From Acidobacteria bacterium Ga0077534 (GTDB lineage: Bacteria > Acidobacteriota > Blastocatellia > Pyrinomonadales > Pyrinomonadaceae), in contig LNEI01000006.1 of the NCBI GenBank assembly GCA_001464455.1, forward strand, positions 25,242 to 89,241: a DNA stretch of 64,000 nucleotides. Direction: 5' to 3'. Below the pieces are notes generated by a model that was not told the origin of the DNA, made no database searches, and saw only the letters and a program-made list of their open reading frames with translations. This document shows positions 52,248 to 60,308 of this stretch, one piece after another (position 1 is the first letter of the stretch; each line of letters starts with the position of its first letter). Position numbers and translations under genes: made by a program.

Positions 52248-55064
52248 TTAGTGCCGGATCGGGCAATTTACCTTTGGTTCGGCGCCGCGGTTGAATGTTC
52301 TTGAGCGTTTATCGGGGCAGGCTGGGCCGGCACGCATTTGTGAGACGGGGCAGACCATCACGGTTACCGAGCTGTTAAGTTGTGTTGCCGGAGTGCGGAT
52401 CGCTCCCGTGTTGGCGGGCGGTGCCTCGGAATCTTCCTGCCAGGTTTCGGTCACTGGAGCCGGTGTGGGCGATGGTTTTGGGGTTTCTTCGGCCTCGGCG
52501 GTCGGCTCTTCATCGAGCATTGCGAGCATCGACTTGTTCGGTACGGTTCCTCCAACAAATAACTCGACACGCCGAAACTCGGGCGGCACGTTCGTTACGA
52601 AAATATCCTTCGCGAGCGGAGCCGCGAAGTCATCCTCGATCGGATTTCCCTCGCTATCGGTCAGGGTGATGGGCGTGGGCGTTGGCGAAGGGCTCGGCGT
52701 TGCGGACGCCTCGATGAAGTCCAGTTCGCGGATCAGAGCACCGTTTCGGATGTCGATTTCGGCCTTGCGTAGATTTGCAGGCATGGACCAGTCGCCGTTC
52801 CATTCCGGGTGCAAGGCGAGGGCTTCCTTCATGAAATCCGCCCAGATCGGCATCGCCGAATCGCTCCCTTTCATCCCCAGATCGTCGCCATTATCAAATC
52901 CAACGTAAACGACAGTTATCAATTCCGGCGTAAAGCCGACGAACCATCCGTCACGCGAAGTTCCCGTTTTTCCGGCAAAGGCAGTTTTGCCCGCGTTGTT
53001 TCGGAAGCCCCAGCTTTGCACCTGAGCGGCGGTGCCTCGGTTGATCACGTCCTTCATGATGTCGTTCATTATGTATGTGACATCGGCGCGGATGACGTTT
53101 TTCCGGTCGGGCGTCGGGGCGGTGATCGTCTTGCCTTCGCCGGTCGCGATGCGTGTGATCGGCATTGGGTTGACGCGATCGCCGAGGTTAGCAAACATCG
53201 TATACCCGGTCGCGACCTGCAGGGGCGTCGCCTCTGCGGTGCCGAGTGCCATAGATGGGTAAGCTTTTTCCACCTTTGGAAAGCCGGCTTTGGTGGCTAG
53301 ATTCATCACTTTGCCGATGTTCAGCGACATCGCGATGTCGACCGTGATGACATTCTTACTTTTTACGAGAGCATCGCGCAGCGTCGTTTCCTTATTAGAG
53401 AAGAAATCGCCGAAGTTGCCTGGCGTATAAGAGTCCTGATTAAAGGTAAAGGTCTTTTTCTCGTCTTTGAACACCGTCGCGGCCGTAAATTGCCGTGAGC
53501 TCGAGTCGTACGCGGTGTTTATTGCCGCTGCGTAAACAAACGGCTTAAATACCGATCCGGGTTGACGCATCGCGTCGGTCGCCCGGTTAAATTGATTTGC
53601 CAGATAGTCGCGACCGCCGACCATCGCGACGATCTCGCCAGTTTTCGGGCGGATCGAAACGAGAGCAGCATTGAGGCCTTGCTTTTTCTTAAAACTCTTG
53701 TCGAGAGCCGTTAGGCGTTTATTGACGATCTCGTAGGCTTTCTTCTGCAGGTCAGGATCGATCGACGTGTAAACGCGAAGGTGCTGAAGAGCCTCGGGGT
53801 CGCTGACGATCTTTGGCAATTCCTCGATGACAAACTGCGAGAAATAAGGCATCCCTTGCAGATCGCGGGTGTTCGAGATCTGTTTGAGAACTATGTCAAT
53901 GGTCCGGTTTTCGGCGAGTTGCTGCGGCGTGATGTCGCCCGTTTCGGCCATTGATTCTAGAACCTGATTGCGACGTTCCTTGACCCGTTCGGGATGTTTG
54001 TATGGATTGTAGCGATTTGGGCTGCGAATAATGCCCGCGATGAACGCGGCTTCGGCCAGGCTTAGCTGCGAAACATCCTTCCCGAAATAGGCATTGGAAG
54101 CCTCGCCGACGCCGTAAATGGACATTCCGGACTGCTGGCCGAGATAGATCTGGTTTGCGTAAAGCGTAAAGATCTCCTGTTTCGTCAGCCGGGTCTCGAG
54201 GATCAACGACATATAGGCTTCTTTGGCTTTACGCGTGTAGGTTTGTTCGTTCGAGAGCAAAAGATTCTTTATCAGCTGCTGCGTGATCGAAGAACCGCCC
54301 TGATTTGCCAGCGGGCCGGCGTCATCGCCGTCGTAGCGTCGCCACAGGGCTCGAGCGATGCCGCGTAGGTTAACGCCGTAATGCTCGAAGAATGCTCGAT
54401 CTTCCGTGACCGTTATAGCCTTGACGAGATGCGGTGGCAGGTCGTTAAAGGTGATCGTTTTTCGCCGCCCGTCACCCTCGGCGGCAATAGAACTCAGTAT
54501 TTTGGGCTCGAGTTTAGCTTCGTTCACCTGGGATCCGGAATCACGGTCACCGATCGCGGCGACTGACTTTCCGTCCTTCGAGAACTTGACTGTGATCGAG
54601 GGAAAGCTCTTCGTCCCGTCGATCGTTGCGGTGAAACCCGGTTCGACCGCGACCTGATCGCCCTCGACGGAATATCTGCTGCGGGATGCGTCGGCCTTAT
54701 TGTCTTTCTCGATATAGCCCGCCGATTTTAAGTATTCTACGAGTTCGGCCGGGGTGATCGATTCACCGTTCCTTAAGGTCTTCGGAGCGGAATAAATACC
54801 TGCCGACGGCGTGAAAACCTGTCCGCTCAGGAGCTTTTGATCGATGCGATCTGAAAACTCGAACCAGAAGTACGTCGCAGTCAAAAAGACACCGAGCAAA
54901 AGAAAGGAAGCTATGGAAATGGTATAGGCATTGAATATACCGCCCACGATACGCTTGAAACGCGACGGCGGCGGAGCCTGAAACGACGCACCACGGCGCG
55001 ATTTTACCCAACCTTTCGGCGGCATCTTCGATCTTGAACTTTTGCTATCCGGCCTCTGCTGCAT
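52248..55064 (-). CDS. Bifunctional penicillin-binding protein (class A, PBP1A family)
   Basis: 938 residues. After a cytoplasmic tail and one membrane helix (YTISIASFLLLGVFLTATYF, near residue 50) comes a ~100-residue UB2H-like segment, then the glycosyltransferase GT51 domain with TEDRAFFEHYGV and GGSSITQQLIKN, and the transpeptidase with SxxK in GSVFKPFVYAA, SKN and KTGTSRDGWFVG. It polymerises and cross-links peptidoglycan. The C-terminal tail is Pro/Thr-rich with a final Cys-containing segment (VCPVSQMRAGPACPDK), which may fold by disulfide. Transcribed alone. Confidence 0.95.
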   Translation of the reverse strand: MQQRPDSKSSRSKMPPKGWVKSRRGASFQAPPPSRFKRIVGGIFNAYTISIASFLLLGVFLTATYFWFEFSDRIDQKLLSGQVFTPSAGIYSAPKTLRNGESITPAELVEYLKSAGYIEKDNKADASRSRYSVEGDQVAVEPGFTATIDGTKSFPSITVKFSKDGKSVAAIGDRDSGSQVNEAKLEPKILSSIAAEGDGRRKTITFNDLPPHLVKAITVTEDRAFFEHYGVNLRGIARALWRRYDGDDAGPLANQGGSSITQQLIKNLLLSNEQTYTRKAKEAYMSLILETRLTKQEIFTLYANQIYLGQQSGMSIYGVGEASNAYFGKDVSQLSLAEAAFIAGIIRSPNRYNPYKHPERVKERRNQVLESMAETGDITPQQLAENRTIDIVLKQISNTRDLQGMPYFSQFVIEELPKIVSDPEALQHLRVYTSIDPDLQKKAYEIVNKRLTALDKSFKKKQGLNAALVSIRPKTGEIVAMVGGRDYLANQFNRATDAMRQPGSVFKPFVYAAAINTAYDSSSRQFTAATVFKDEKKTFTFNQDSYTPGNFGDFFSNKETTLRDALVKSKNVITVDIAMSLNIGKVMNLATKAGFPKVEKAYPSMALGTAEATPLQVATGYTMFANLGDRVNPMPITRIATGEGKTITAPTPDRKNVIRADVTYIMNDIMKDVINRGTAAQVQSWGFRNNAGKTAFAGKTGTSRDGWFVGFTPELITVVYVGFDNGDDLGMKGSDSAMPIWADFMKEALALHPEWNGDWSMPANLRKAEIDIRNGALIRELDFIEASATPSPSPTPTPITLTDSEGNPIEDDFAAPLAKDIFVTNVPPEFRRVELFVGGTVPNKSMLAMLDEEPTAEAEETPKPSPTPAPVTETWQEDSEAPPANTGAIRTPATQLNSSVTVMVCPVSQMRAGPACPDKRSRTFNRGAEPKVNCPIRH

Positions 55065-55166
55065 CTGGGGTTGGAATTGAGAAAGCTAAGTGAGAGTATC
55101 GTTCTTAGGGAGAACTCTTATCATTCTATATATTTTTGGTTCGTAAAGTCGAACAAATTCTAGACA

Positions 55167-56039
55167 ATGGTCGCTACAAATCTGCAGACATTGAACGCGG
55201 TCGCTCGTCGAAGGCTAGTTTTCGTCGTGTTTCTCGTAGTTCTAATGATCTTGATCGGAGCCCTTGGATTTCGGACTTTTGAGGGTTTTAGCTGGCTTGA
55301 CAGCTTTTATACGTCCGTTCAGACCGTTACAACAGTTGGTTATGGTGACCTGACGCCGGTGACTGCGGCGGGACGGGCTTTTGCGATCGTATTAATGATC
55401 TCCGGGGCTGGGACGGTGCTGTACGCATTGTCAGTACTCGCTCAGGCCGTCGTTCAGTCGGAGATGGTCGAGGCGTTCAACCGGCGGCGAAGAATTAAAG
55501 AGATGGACAAACTAGAAGGGCATTATATTGTTTGCGGAGCTGGGCGTGTTGGTCGGCGGATCATACGTAATCTTCAGCAACAGGGATTACAGCACGTGAT
55601 CATCGAAAGCTCCGAAAGCAGGATGGGCGAGATCGATACGTCGCCGTTATCGTTTTTGAGCATCGGCGATGCGACATCTGAGGCCCAGTTGATACAGGCG
55701 GGAGTTAAGCGGGCTCGCGGTTTGGCGAGCTGTTTGCCGGACGATGCAGCAAATGTTTACGTAGTGCTGACGGCCCGCGGACTGAATCCGGATCTGCACA
55801 TCGTCGCCCGAGCGGTCGAGGAGCAGGCAGAGCCGACGCTGATCAGAGCCGGTGCGAGTCGTGTGGTCGCACCGACGATCATTGGCAGCCAGTCGATGGC
55901 CAGAGCTCTTCTAAAGCCAGCCGTTGCTGACTTTATGGACTCGATCGTGGCCGAGACGATGGACCTCGTCTTCGAAGAGATAGCCATTGGCCCTCATACC
56001 CTTTCGTCGGTAAACCCCTTCGTGAGATACCACTTTTGA
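55167..56039 (+). CDS. K+ channel with RCK (TrkA-N) domain, frameshifted before TrkA-C
   Basis: 290 residues as read. Two membrane helices flank the selectivity filter TVTTVGYGDLTP, and a RCK/TrkA-N domain follows (GHYIVCGAGRVGRR, IESSESRMGEID, VVLTARGLNPDL). The frame ends at TGA 56037-56039, but the TrkA-C domain continues in another frame to 56182. The shift lies between 55990 and 56012. It could be a real mutation or a sequencing error. The intact form would be about 338 residues, of MthK type. Confidence 0.8.
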   Translation: MVATNLQTLNAVARRRLVFVVFLVVLMILIGALGFRTFEGFSWLDSFYTSVQTVTTVGYGDLTPVTAAGRAFAIVLMISGAGTVLYALSVLAQAVVQSEMVEAFNRRRRIKEMDKLEGHYIVCGAGRVGRRIIRNLQQQGLQHVIIESSESRMGEIDTSPLSFLSIGDATSEAQLIQAGVKRARGLASCLPDDAANVYVVLTARGLNPDLHIVARAVEEQAEPTLIRAGASRVVAPTIIGSQSMARALLKPAVADFMDSIVAETMDLVFEEIAIGPHTLSSVNPFVRYHF

Positions 56040-56182
56040 ACGATACTAGCGTGATACTGGTCGCGATCCGGACCGAGGATGGCACGCTCGAATTTCAACC
56101 CAAAAAAGAACGGATCATTCGCGAAAACGATCTTCTTCTGGTGATCGGAAACGCCGAGACCGTTCAGCGACTGACAAAATAA
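55982..56182 (+). pseudogene. Displaced TrkA-C domain of the K+ channel gene
   Basis: In frame -1 relative to the channel the codons read VGKPLREIPLLN, then SVILVAIRTEDGTLEF and ENDLLLVIGNAETV, ending TAA at 56180-56182. This is the GK-L-x-E...I-R-x-x-D-G...L-x-V-x-G pattern of TrkA-C and follows the channel without a start signal, so it belongs to that gene. Confidence 0.75.
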
Positions 56183-56190
56183 TTGAAGCG

Positions 56191-57033
56191 ATGAAGATCC
56201 TAGTTACAGGCGGAAGCGGCTACCTTGGCACCCATGTGCGCGAATATTTCGATGCCGATGACCTCTCGCGGCGGGCGAATCTTGATATTCTCAGCCTTGA
56301 GGATGCGGCGATGGTCAAAGATTACGATGTCGTGATCCATCTCGCCGCGTTGCTGGATAAGTCGCAGGGAAACTCAGGAAACATTTTTTTGACGAACGTA
56401 GAAGGAACGGTCAATCTCCTTCGAGAAATGAAAGAGGGTTCGGTGTTCATTTTTGCGTCGACCAAGGATGTATACGGGCGTTTTGCCGATAATTTCTCGC
56501 AGGTCAATGAGAACTGCCCGACGCTTTTCGCGGGACAATCTCCTCTTGAATGGTCGAAGCTCATCGCCGAGCGTTACGTCGAATACTACGCAAACGCCCG
56601 CAATTTTCGCTCTTGCATCTTTCGCCTTTCGACCGTCTACGCTCCGATGACGGAGTACAACACGCCAAATTTTGTCGGGCATTTTGTAGATGCGATCAAT
56701 AAAGGCGAGAGGCTTCGGCTGCCCGGCGGCGGGATGCCGGTGAGGGATCTGCTGCACGTCGACGATCTCTCGAAAGCATGCGAGGCGTTTTGCGACTCGA
56801 TCATTCGTAACGGGCTTTACAATATCGGCGGAGGCATAGGTAACACATTGACCTTAAATGAGTTAGTACGGAAACTTGAAGAAGTGTCCGGCCTCCAGGC
56901 TGTCGTAGACGAAGAAAACCCGCTCCCGTCGCCGACCCCGCAAAACTACGTTACCGACCTAACGCTGATCACTCAAGAACTAGGATGGAAACCCGATATT
57001 GGATTAACCGAGGGACTGAAGACGTTGTTTTGA
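56191..57033 (+). CDS. NAD-dependent sugar-nucleotide epimerase/dehydratase, catalytic Tyr apparently lost
   Basis: 280 residues of the extended SDR family: Rossmann motif VTGGSGYLGTHV at residues ~5-16, HLAALLDKSQGN, FASTKDVYGRF and PVRDLLHVDDLSKA. In the active site region where most members have S-P-Y-x-x-S-K, this has SPLEWSKLIAERY, so Leu occupies the usual Tyr position. It may have altered or no activity, or use another residue. It lies eight bases after the channel remnant and upstream of LPS heptose genes. Confidence 0.8.
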   Translation: MKILVTGGSGYLGTHVREYFDADDLSRRANLDILSLEDAAMVKDYDVVIHLAALLDKSQGNSGNIFLTNVEGTVNLLREMKEGSVFIFASTKDVYGRFADNFSQVNENCPTLFAGQSPLEWSKLIAERYVEYYANARNFRSCIFRLSTVYAPMTEYNTPNFVGHFVDAINKGERLRLPGGGMPVRDLLHVDDLSKACEAFCDSIIRNGLYNIGGGIGNTLTLNELVRKLEEVSGLQAVVDEENPLPSPTPQNYVTDLTLITQELGWKPDIGLTEGLKTLF

Positions 57034-57049
57034 CGGATGGAAGATTTTT

Positions 57050-57525
57050 AACGCAGAGACGCAAAGCTGCTAAGACGCAAAGGAAGAAAAGAAAAGTTGT
57101 TCGTCTGGTATGGATGAAAATGAAATAAGCAGAATTATTGTCGATTCGGCAATTGAAGTACATAGGACACTCGGTGGACCAGGATTGTTAGAAAGTGTTT
57201 ACGAAGAAGCTCTAGCTTGGGAGTTGCAGTCCCGCCAATTGAGGGTTCAAAGGCAAATGGAAGTCGGTCTCACCTATAAGGGCCTTAGTTTGGGGACTCC
57301 ATTGCGGCTTGATCTTCTGGTGGAAGACCGAGTTATCGTCGAGGTCAAGGCTGTGGTCCTGTACAATAAGATCTTTGAATCGCAGGCCCTGACCTATTTG
57401 AGATTGCTCAATTTGAAGCTTGCCCTCGTCATCAACTTTGGCGAGGCGAAGGTTGGACACGCGGTTCATCGAGTAGTGAACGGCCTTTAAGTCTTTGCGT
57501 CTTTGCCCCTTTGCGACTTCGCGTT
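57050..57525 (+). mobile_element. GxxExxY gene unit flanked by inverted repeats
   Basis: Left arm 57050-57082 and right arm 57493-57525 are reverse complements at 27 of 33 positions, made of CGCAAAG-type words. They enclose only the GxxExxY gene. The same kind of arms, without a gene, are at 16469-16549. The unit looks like a small mobile or formerly mobile insert. Confidence 0.5.
57110..57490 (+). CDS. GxxExxY protein (PD-(D/E)XK-like)
   Basis: 126 residues. The family motif is GLLESVYEEALAWEL, with GxxExxY at GLLESVY, followed by RLDLLVEDRVIVEVKAVVLY, a nuclease-like D...E-x-K core, and a C-terminal helix. The fold is PD-(D/E)XK and function is unknown. Members are found in many environmental genomes as isolated genes flanked by repeats, as here. 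Confidence 0.9.
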   Translation: MDENEISRIIVDSAIEVHRTLGGPGLLESVYEEALAWELQSRQLRVQRQMEVGLTYKGLSLGTPLRLDLLVEDRVIVEVKAVVLYNKIFESQALTYLRLLNLKLALVINFGEAKVGHAVHRVVNGL

Positions 57526-57543
57526 GAAAGTTTTTCCTATCGC

Positions 57544-58629
57544 ATGAAGATACTAGTCCGAGGCACAAATTGGATCGGAGATGCCGTGATGTCTATTCCC
57601 GCTTTGCGTGAGCTGCGGCGGGTCTTTCCGGATGCGCAGATCACGCTGCATACGCGGGCGTGGGCTGATGGGTTGTTTCGCGATGCGTCGTTTATCGATG
57701 ATCTGGTTACTTATGACAAGCATAAATGGGTGATCAAAGACGTTGTCGACAATTCGGATTTTCTAAAGCCGGACGGTTTCGATATTGCCATCCTGTTTCC
57801 GAACTCGTTTGAATCGGCCCTGACGACGTTCCTCACGCGAGTACCGAGGCGGATCGGATACAACAAGGACCTTCGAGGGCTGCTACTAACGGACCCGATA
57901 GCGGTTCCCGAATGGAAGAGCCGTCGGCACGAGGTCTTTTACTATTTGAATCTGGTCGCCGAGGCTGAAAAGCGGATTCTCGGCCGCGAGACGGTTATGT
58001 CGGCGGTGCCGGATATTTCGCTTGAGGTTTCCGATGATCGGCGGTTCGCGGCGAAGGATAAGCTTGCCGAATTCGGTATTGATCCGCTCAGACAAACGGT
58101 CGCGCTCGGGGTCGGCTCGACGAATTCGCGGGCGAAACGCTGGCCGGCCGAGAATTTTGCACGGCTGAGCGACATGCTTGTTGCCGAAGCAGGCGTCAAC
58201 GTCGTCCTGGTCGGGTCGAAAGAGGAAAGTGATGTGGCGGCTTGGGTTTTTGACCTGTGTAAGCAGAAACCGGTTAATGCCGTCGGCAAAACCGACTTAG
58301 CCCAAGCCGTGGCGACGCTCGCGGCAGCCGATCTGCTCATTTCGAACGATATGGGCCTCGCACATGTGGCTCCGGCGGTTGGAACTGAGACGATAGTTAT
58401 TTTCGGCCCGACTAACCCGGAAACGACACGCCCGTTTTCCGATCTTTCAATTTTGGTCCGTCGCGAGGATGTTGATTGTTCGCCCTGCATGCTCCGCGAT
58501 TGCCCGATCGATCACCGCTGCATGACCCGCATATCGCCGGAGGATATCTTCGCCGTCGCAGCTGATGTTTTAGAGTCATGCCGTGATGATCAGCCCTTTG
58601 AAAATCCAATAACAAATTACGAATTCTAA
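57544..58629 (+). CDS. waaF: Lipopolysaccharide heptosyltransferase II
   Basis: 361 residues. The start MKILVRGTNWIGDAVMSIPAL is the WaaF signature, followed by KDLRGLLLTDPIAVP and, in the C-terminal Rossmann domain, LGVGSTNSRAKRWPAENFARL and NDMGLAHVAPAVGTETIVIFGPT. It adds the second heptose to the LPS inner core from ADP-heptose. It is next to gmhB and an epimerase, forming an LPS core cluster. I chose the ATG at 57544; the codons before it are not conserved. Confidence 0.93.
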   Translation: MKILVRGTNWIGDAVMSIPALRELRRVFPDAQITLHTRAWADGLFRDASFIDDLVTYDKHKWVIKDVVDNSDFLKPDGFDIAILFPNSFESALTTFLTRVPRRIGYNKDLRGLLLTDPIAVPEWKSRRHEVFYYLNLVAEAEKRILGRETVMSAVPDISLEVSDDRRFAAKDKLAEFGIDPLRQTVALGVGSTNSRAKRWPAENFARLSDMLVAEAGVNVVLVGSKEESDVAAWVFDLCKQKPVNAVGKTDLAQAVATLAAADLLISNDMGLAHVAPAVGTETIVIFGPTNPETTRPFSDLSILVRREDVDCSPCMLRDCPIDHRCMTRISPEDIFAVAADVLESCRDDQPFENPITNYEF

Positions 58630-58752
58630 TTTGCGGATGACTGTTTTAGAATACGTGTAACTATTTTGGAGCTTGAATGTGCCGGGACGAAGAAACTCGA
58701 GGAGCTGACGCCGACCGTGAGGCTTTCGACTTCGCCCTATAGTATCCAGTTA

Positions 58753-59292
58753 ATGAAGAAGCCCGCCATTTTTGTCGACCGCGACGGCACGCTGATCGAG
58801 GAAGTAAACTTCCTCTCGAGCGTCGATGACCTCATCGTTTATCCGTTCACTCCGCCCTCGATCAAAAAGCTAAAAGATGCTGGATTTCTCGTTATCGTTC
58901 TGACAAATCAGTCAGGGATCGGACGTGGCCTCTATACGGCTGACGATATGCATTCGGTACACGAAGCCATCCAAAATGAGGTCGGCGGACTGATCGACGC
59001 CTTCTATTTTTGCCCGCACCTCCCAAACGAAGGCTGCCGTTGCCGGAAACCAAATCTCGGCATGATCGAGGCCGCCCAAGCGGATTTCGAGATCGATCTG
59101 GAAGGCTCGTGGATGATCGGGGACAAGAATCTTGACGTTTGGATTGCAGAAAATGCAGGGATCAAAAGCGCAATGGTTATGACAGGTTACGGGTCCGCTC
59201 ATCGGTCAACGTTAGAACGAGAGGCAGTCGTCGTAGCTAAGGATCTAGGCGAAGCTTCCACGGCAATCCTTTCGCTTGGTCCGAACTTGTAG
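58753..59292 (+). CDS. gmhB: D-glycero-D-manno-heptose-1,7-bisphosphate 7-phosphatase
   Basis: 179 residues of the HAD histidinol-phosphatase-like group: FVDRDGTLIEE with nucleophile Asp9 and acid Asp11, LTNQSGIGRG, and the zinc-binding CPHLPNEGCRCRKP. It removes the 7-phosphate in ADP-heptose synthesis, the donor for WaaF. The start ATG at 58753 aligns with the family; upstream codons from 58666 are not conserved. It follows waaF by 123 bases. Confidence 0.93.
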   Translation: MKKPAIFVDRDGTLIEEVNFLSSVDDLIVYPFTPPSIKKLKDAGFLVIVLTNQSGIGRGLYTADDMHSVHEAIQNEVGGLIDAFYFCPHLPNEGCRCRKPNLGMIEAAQADFEIDLEGSWMIGDKNLDVWIAENAGIKSAMVMTGYGSAHRSTLEREAVVVAKDLGEASTAILSLGPNL

Positions 59293-59664
59293 CTATTCCT
59301 TTCGAAGAGGCAGAATCCTAACCCGTTCTCTTGATTCGTCAATAACGATTAAAGCCCCTTGTAGAAGATATTCTTGATTCCGCTGGACGGTCCCAATAAC
59401 AATTGGAGCAAGCGAACCAGGGGCGACGTTTTGTGATCGGACTTGAATCACGCTGGGTCCATCCGCATTCGTCAATGCGAGGATCGCGCCGAAATCCAAA
59501 TCGTACGTTAAGACTACGAGGCTGTTTTTTCTTGCGTATTCTACTATCTCGTAGTCTTTCGCGTTTCGGGCCCCCACCGAACTCCAATGCGACGCCTGAA
59601 TGCCACTACGCTCGAAAAAATCCACCCATGCAGGTGAAAGATTCATATCTATAAGTACTTTCAC
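59293..59664 (-). CDS. DUF5615 family PIN-like protein, toxin-like
   Basis: 123 residues. The DUF5615 fold begins MKVLIDMNLSPAWVDFFERSG with Asp6, followed by KDYEIVEYARKNSLVVLTYDLDFG, where the second acidic pair lies. These are PIN-like nuclease domains paired with DUF433 proteins in toxin-antitoxin-like modules. It overlaps the DUF433 gene by four bases, which fits a coupled module. Confidence 0.85.
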   Translation of the reverse strand: MKVLIDMNLSPAWVDFFERSGIQASHWSSVGARNAKDYEIVEYARKNSLVVLTYDLDFGAILALTNADGPSVIQVRSQNVAPGSLAPIVIGTVQRNQEYLLQGALIVIDESRERVRILPLRKE

Positions 59665-59891
59665 GCGGCAGCAAAGGGAACGTCTATTTCTTCAACTCGC
59701 CAGGCTGCGTAAGCCAAAGCTTCATCCAGATCTTGTCTTTCGAGATAGGGGTATAGGGTTAGAATATCAGCATGCGAATGCCCGGAAGCGATCATGCCGA
59801 CGATCATTCCTACAGTGACTCGCATACCTCGAATGCACGGCTTCCCCCCCATGACTTGCTGGTCAAAGGTTATTCGTTTCAGTCCTTTCAT
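59661..59891 (-). CDS. DUF433 family antitoxin-like protein
   Basis: 76 residues: KRITFDQQVMGGKPCIRGMRVTVG, then IVGMIASGHSHADILTLYPYLERQDLDEALAYAAW, the DUF433 winged-helix pattern. DUF433 proteins precede DUF5615 genes in putative TA pairs. Start may be at 59891 or 59897. Confidence 0.85.
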   Translation of the reverse strand: MKGLKRITFDQQVMGGKPCIRGMRVTVGMIVGMIASGHSHADILTLYPYLERQDLDEALAYAAWRVEEIDVPFAAA

Positions 59892-59933
59892 ATACAAATG
59901 ATACCTCGATTTATCGAACTATGATCATTCCCA

Positions 59934-60308
59934 TCAATCCCGTCCAAAATCGTCCTCAAGCCTCACTATATCATCCTCGCCAAAGTAATCTCCCGTCTGC
60001 GTTTCGATGAACACGAGCGTTTCCGTTTCGGAAGGGTTTTCGACGCGGTGGGCGTCTTCGCGGGCGATGTCGATGGCATTTCCAGAATTTACTAGAATCT
60101 CAGTGCCATTTAATGTTACTTTAGCTATGCCGCGTACGACGTACCAATGTTCGGCGCGATGGGAATGTCGCTGATAGCTCAGGCGTTTTCCCGGCAACAC
60201 CTCGATCCTCTTTACTTTAAAGTAGTCACCCTCGTCCAGCACAGTAAATGTGCCCCATGGACGCCGGTCGAACGTGGGCGAAGTGTTTGTTTCCGCTGTA
60301 GTTTCCAT
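59934..60308 (-). CDS. Cupin of the type II mannose-6-phosphate isomerase class
   Basis: 124 residues: RPWGTFTVLDEGDYFKVKRI, then GKRLSYQRHSHRAEHWYVVRG and IDIAREDAHRVENPSETETLVFIETQTG, the C-terminal cupin domain of type II phosphomannose isomerase/GDP-mannose pyrophosphorylase. Metal-binding histidines (HSHRAEHW) are kept. It could isomerise mannose 6-phosphate or a related sugar in LPS synthesis. The start codon abuts the divergent pilS start codon with no bases between (CAT|ATG at 60306-60311). Confidence 0.9.
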   Translation of the reverse strand: METTAETNTSPTFDRRPWGTFTVLDEGDYFKVKRIEVLPGKRLSYQRHSHRAEHWYVVRGIAKVTLNGTEILVNSGNAIDIAREDAHRVENPSETETLVFIETQTGDYFGEDDIVRLEDDFGRD

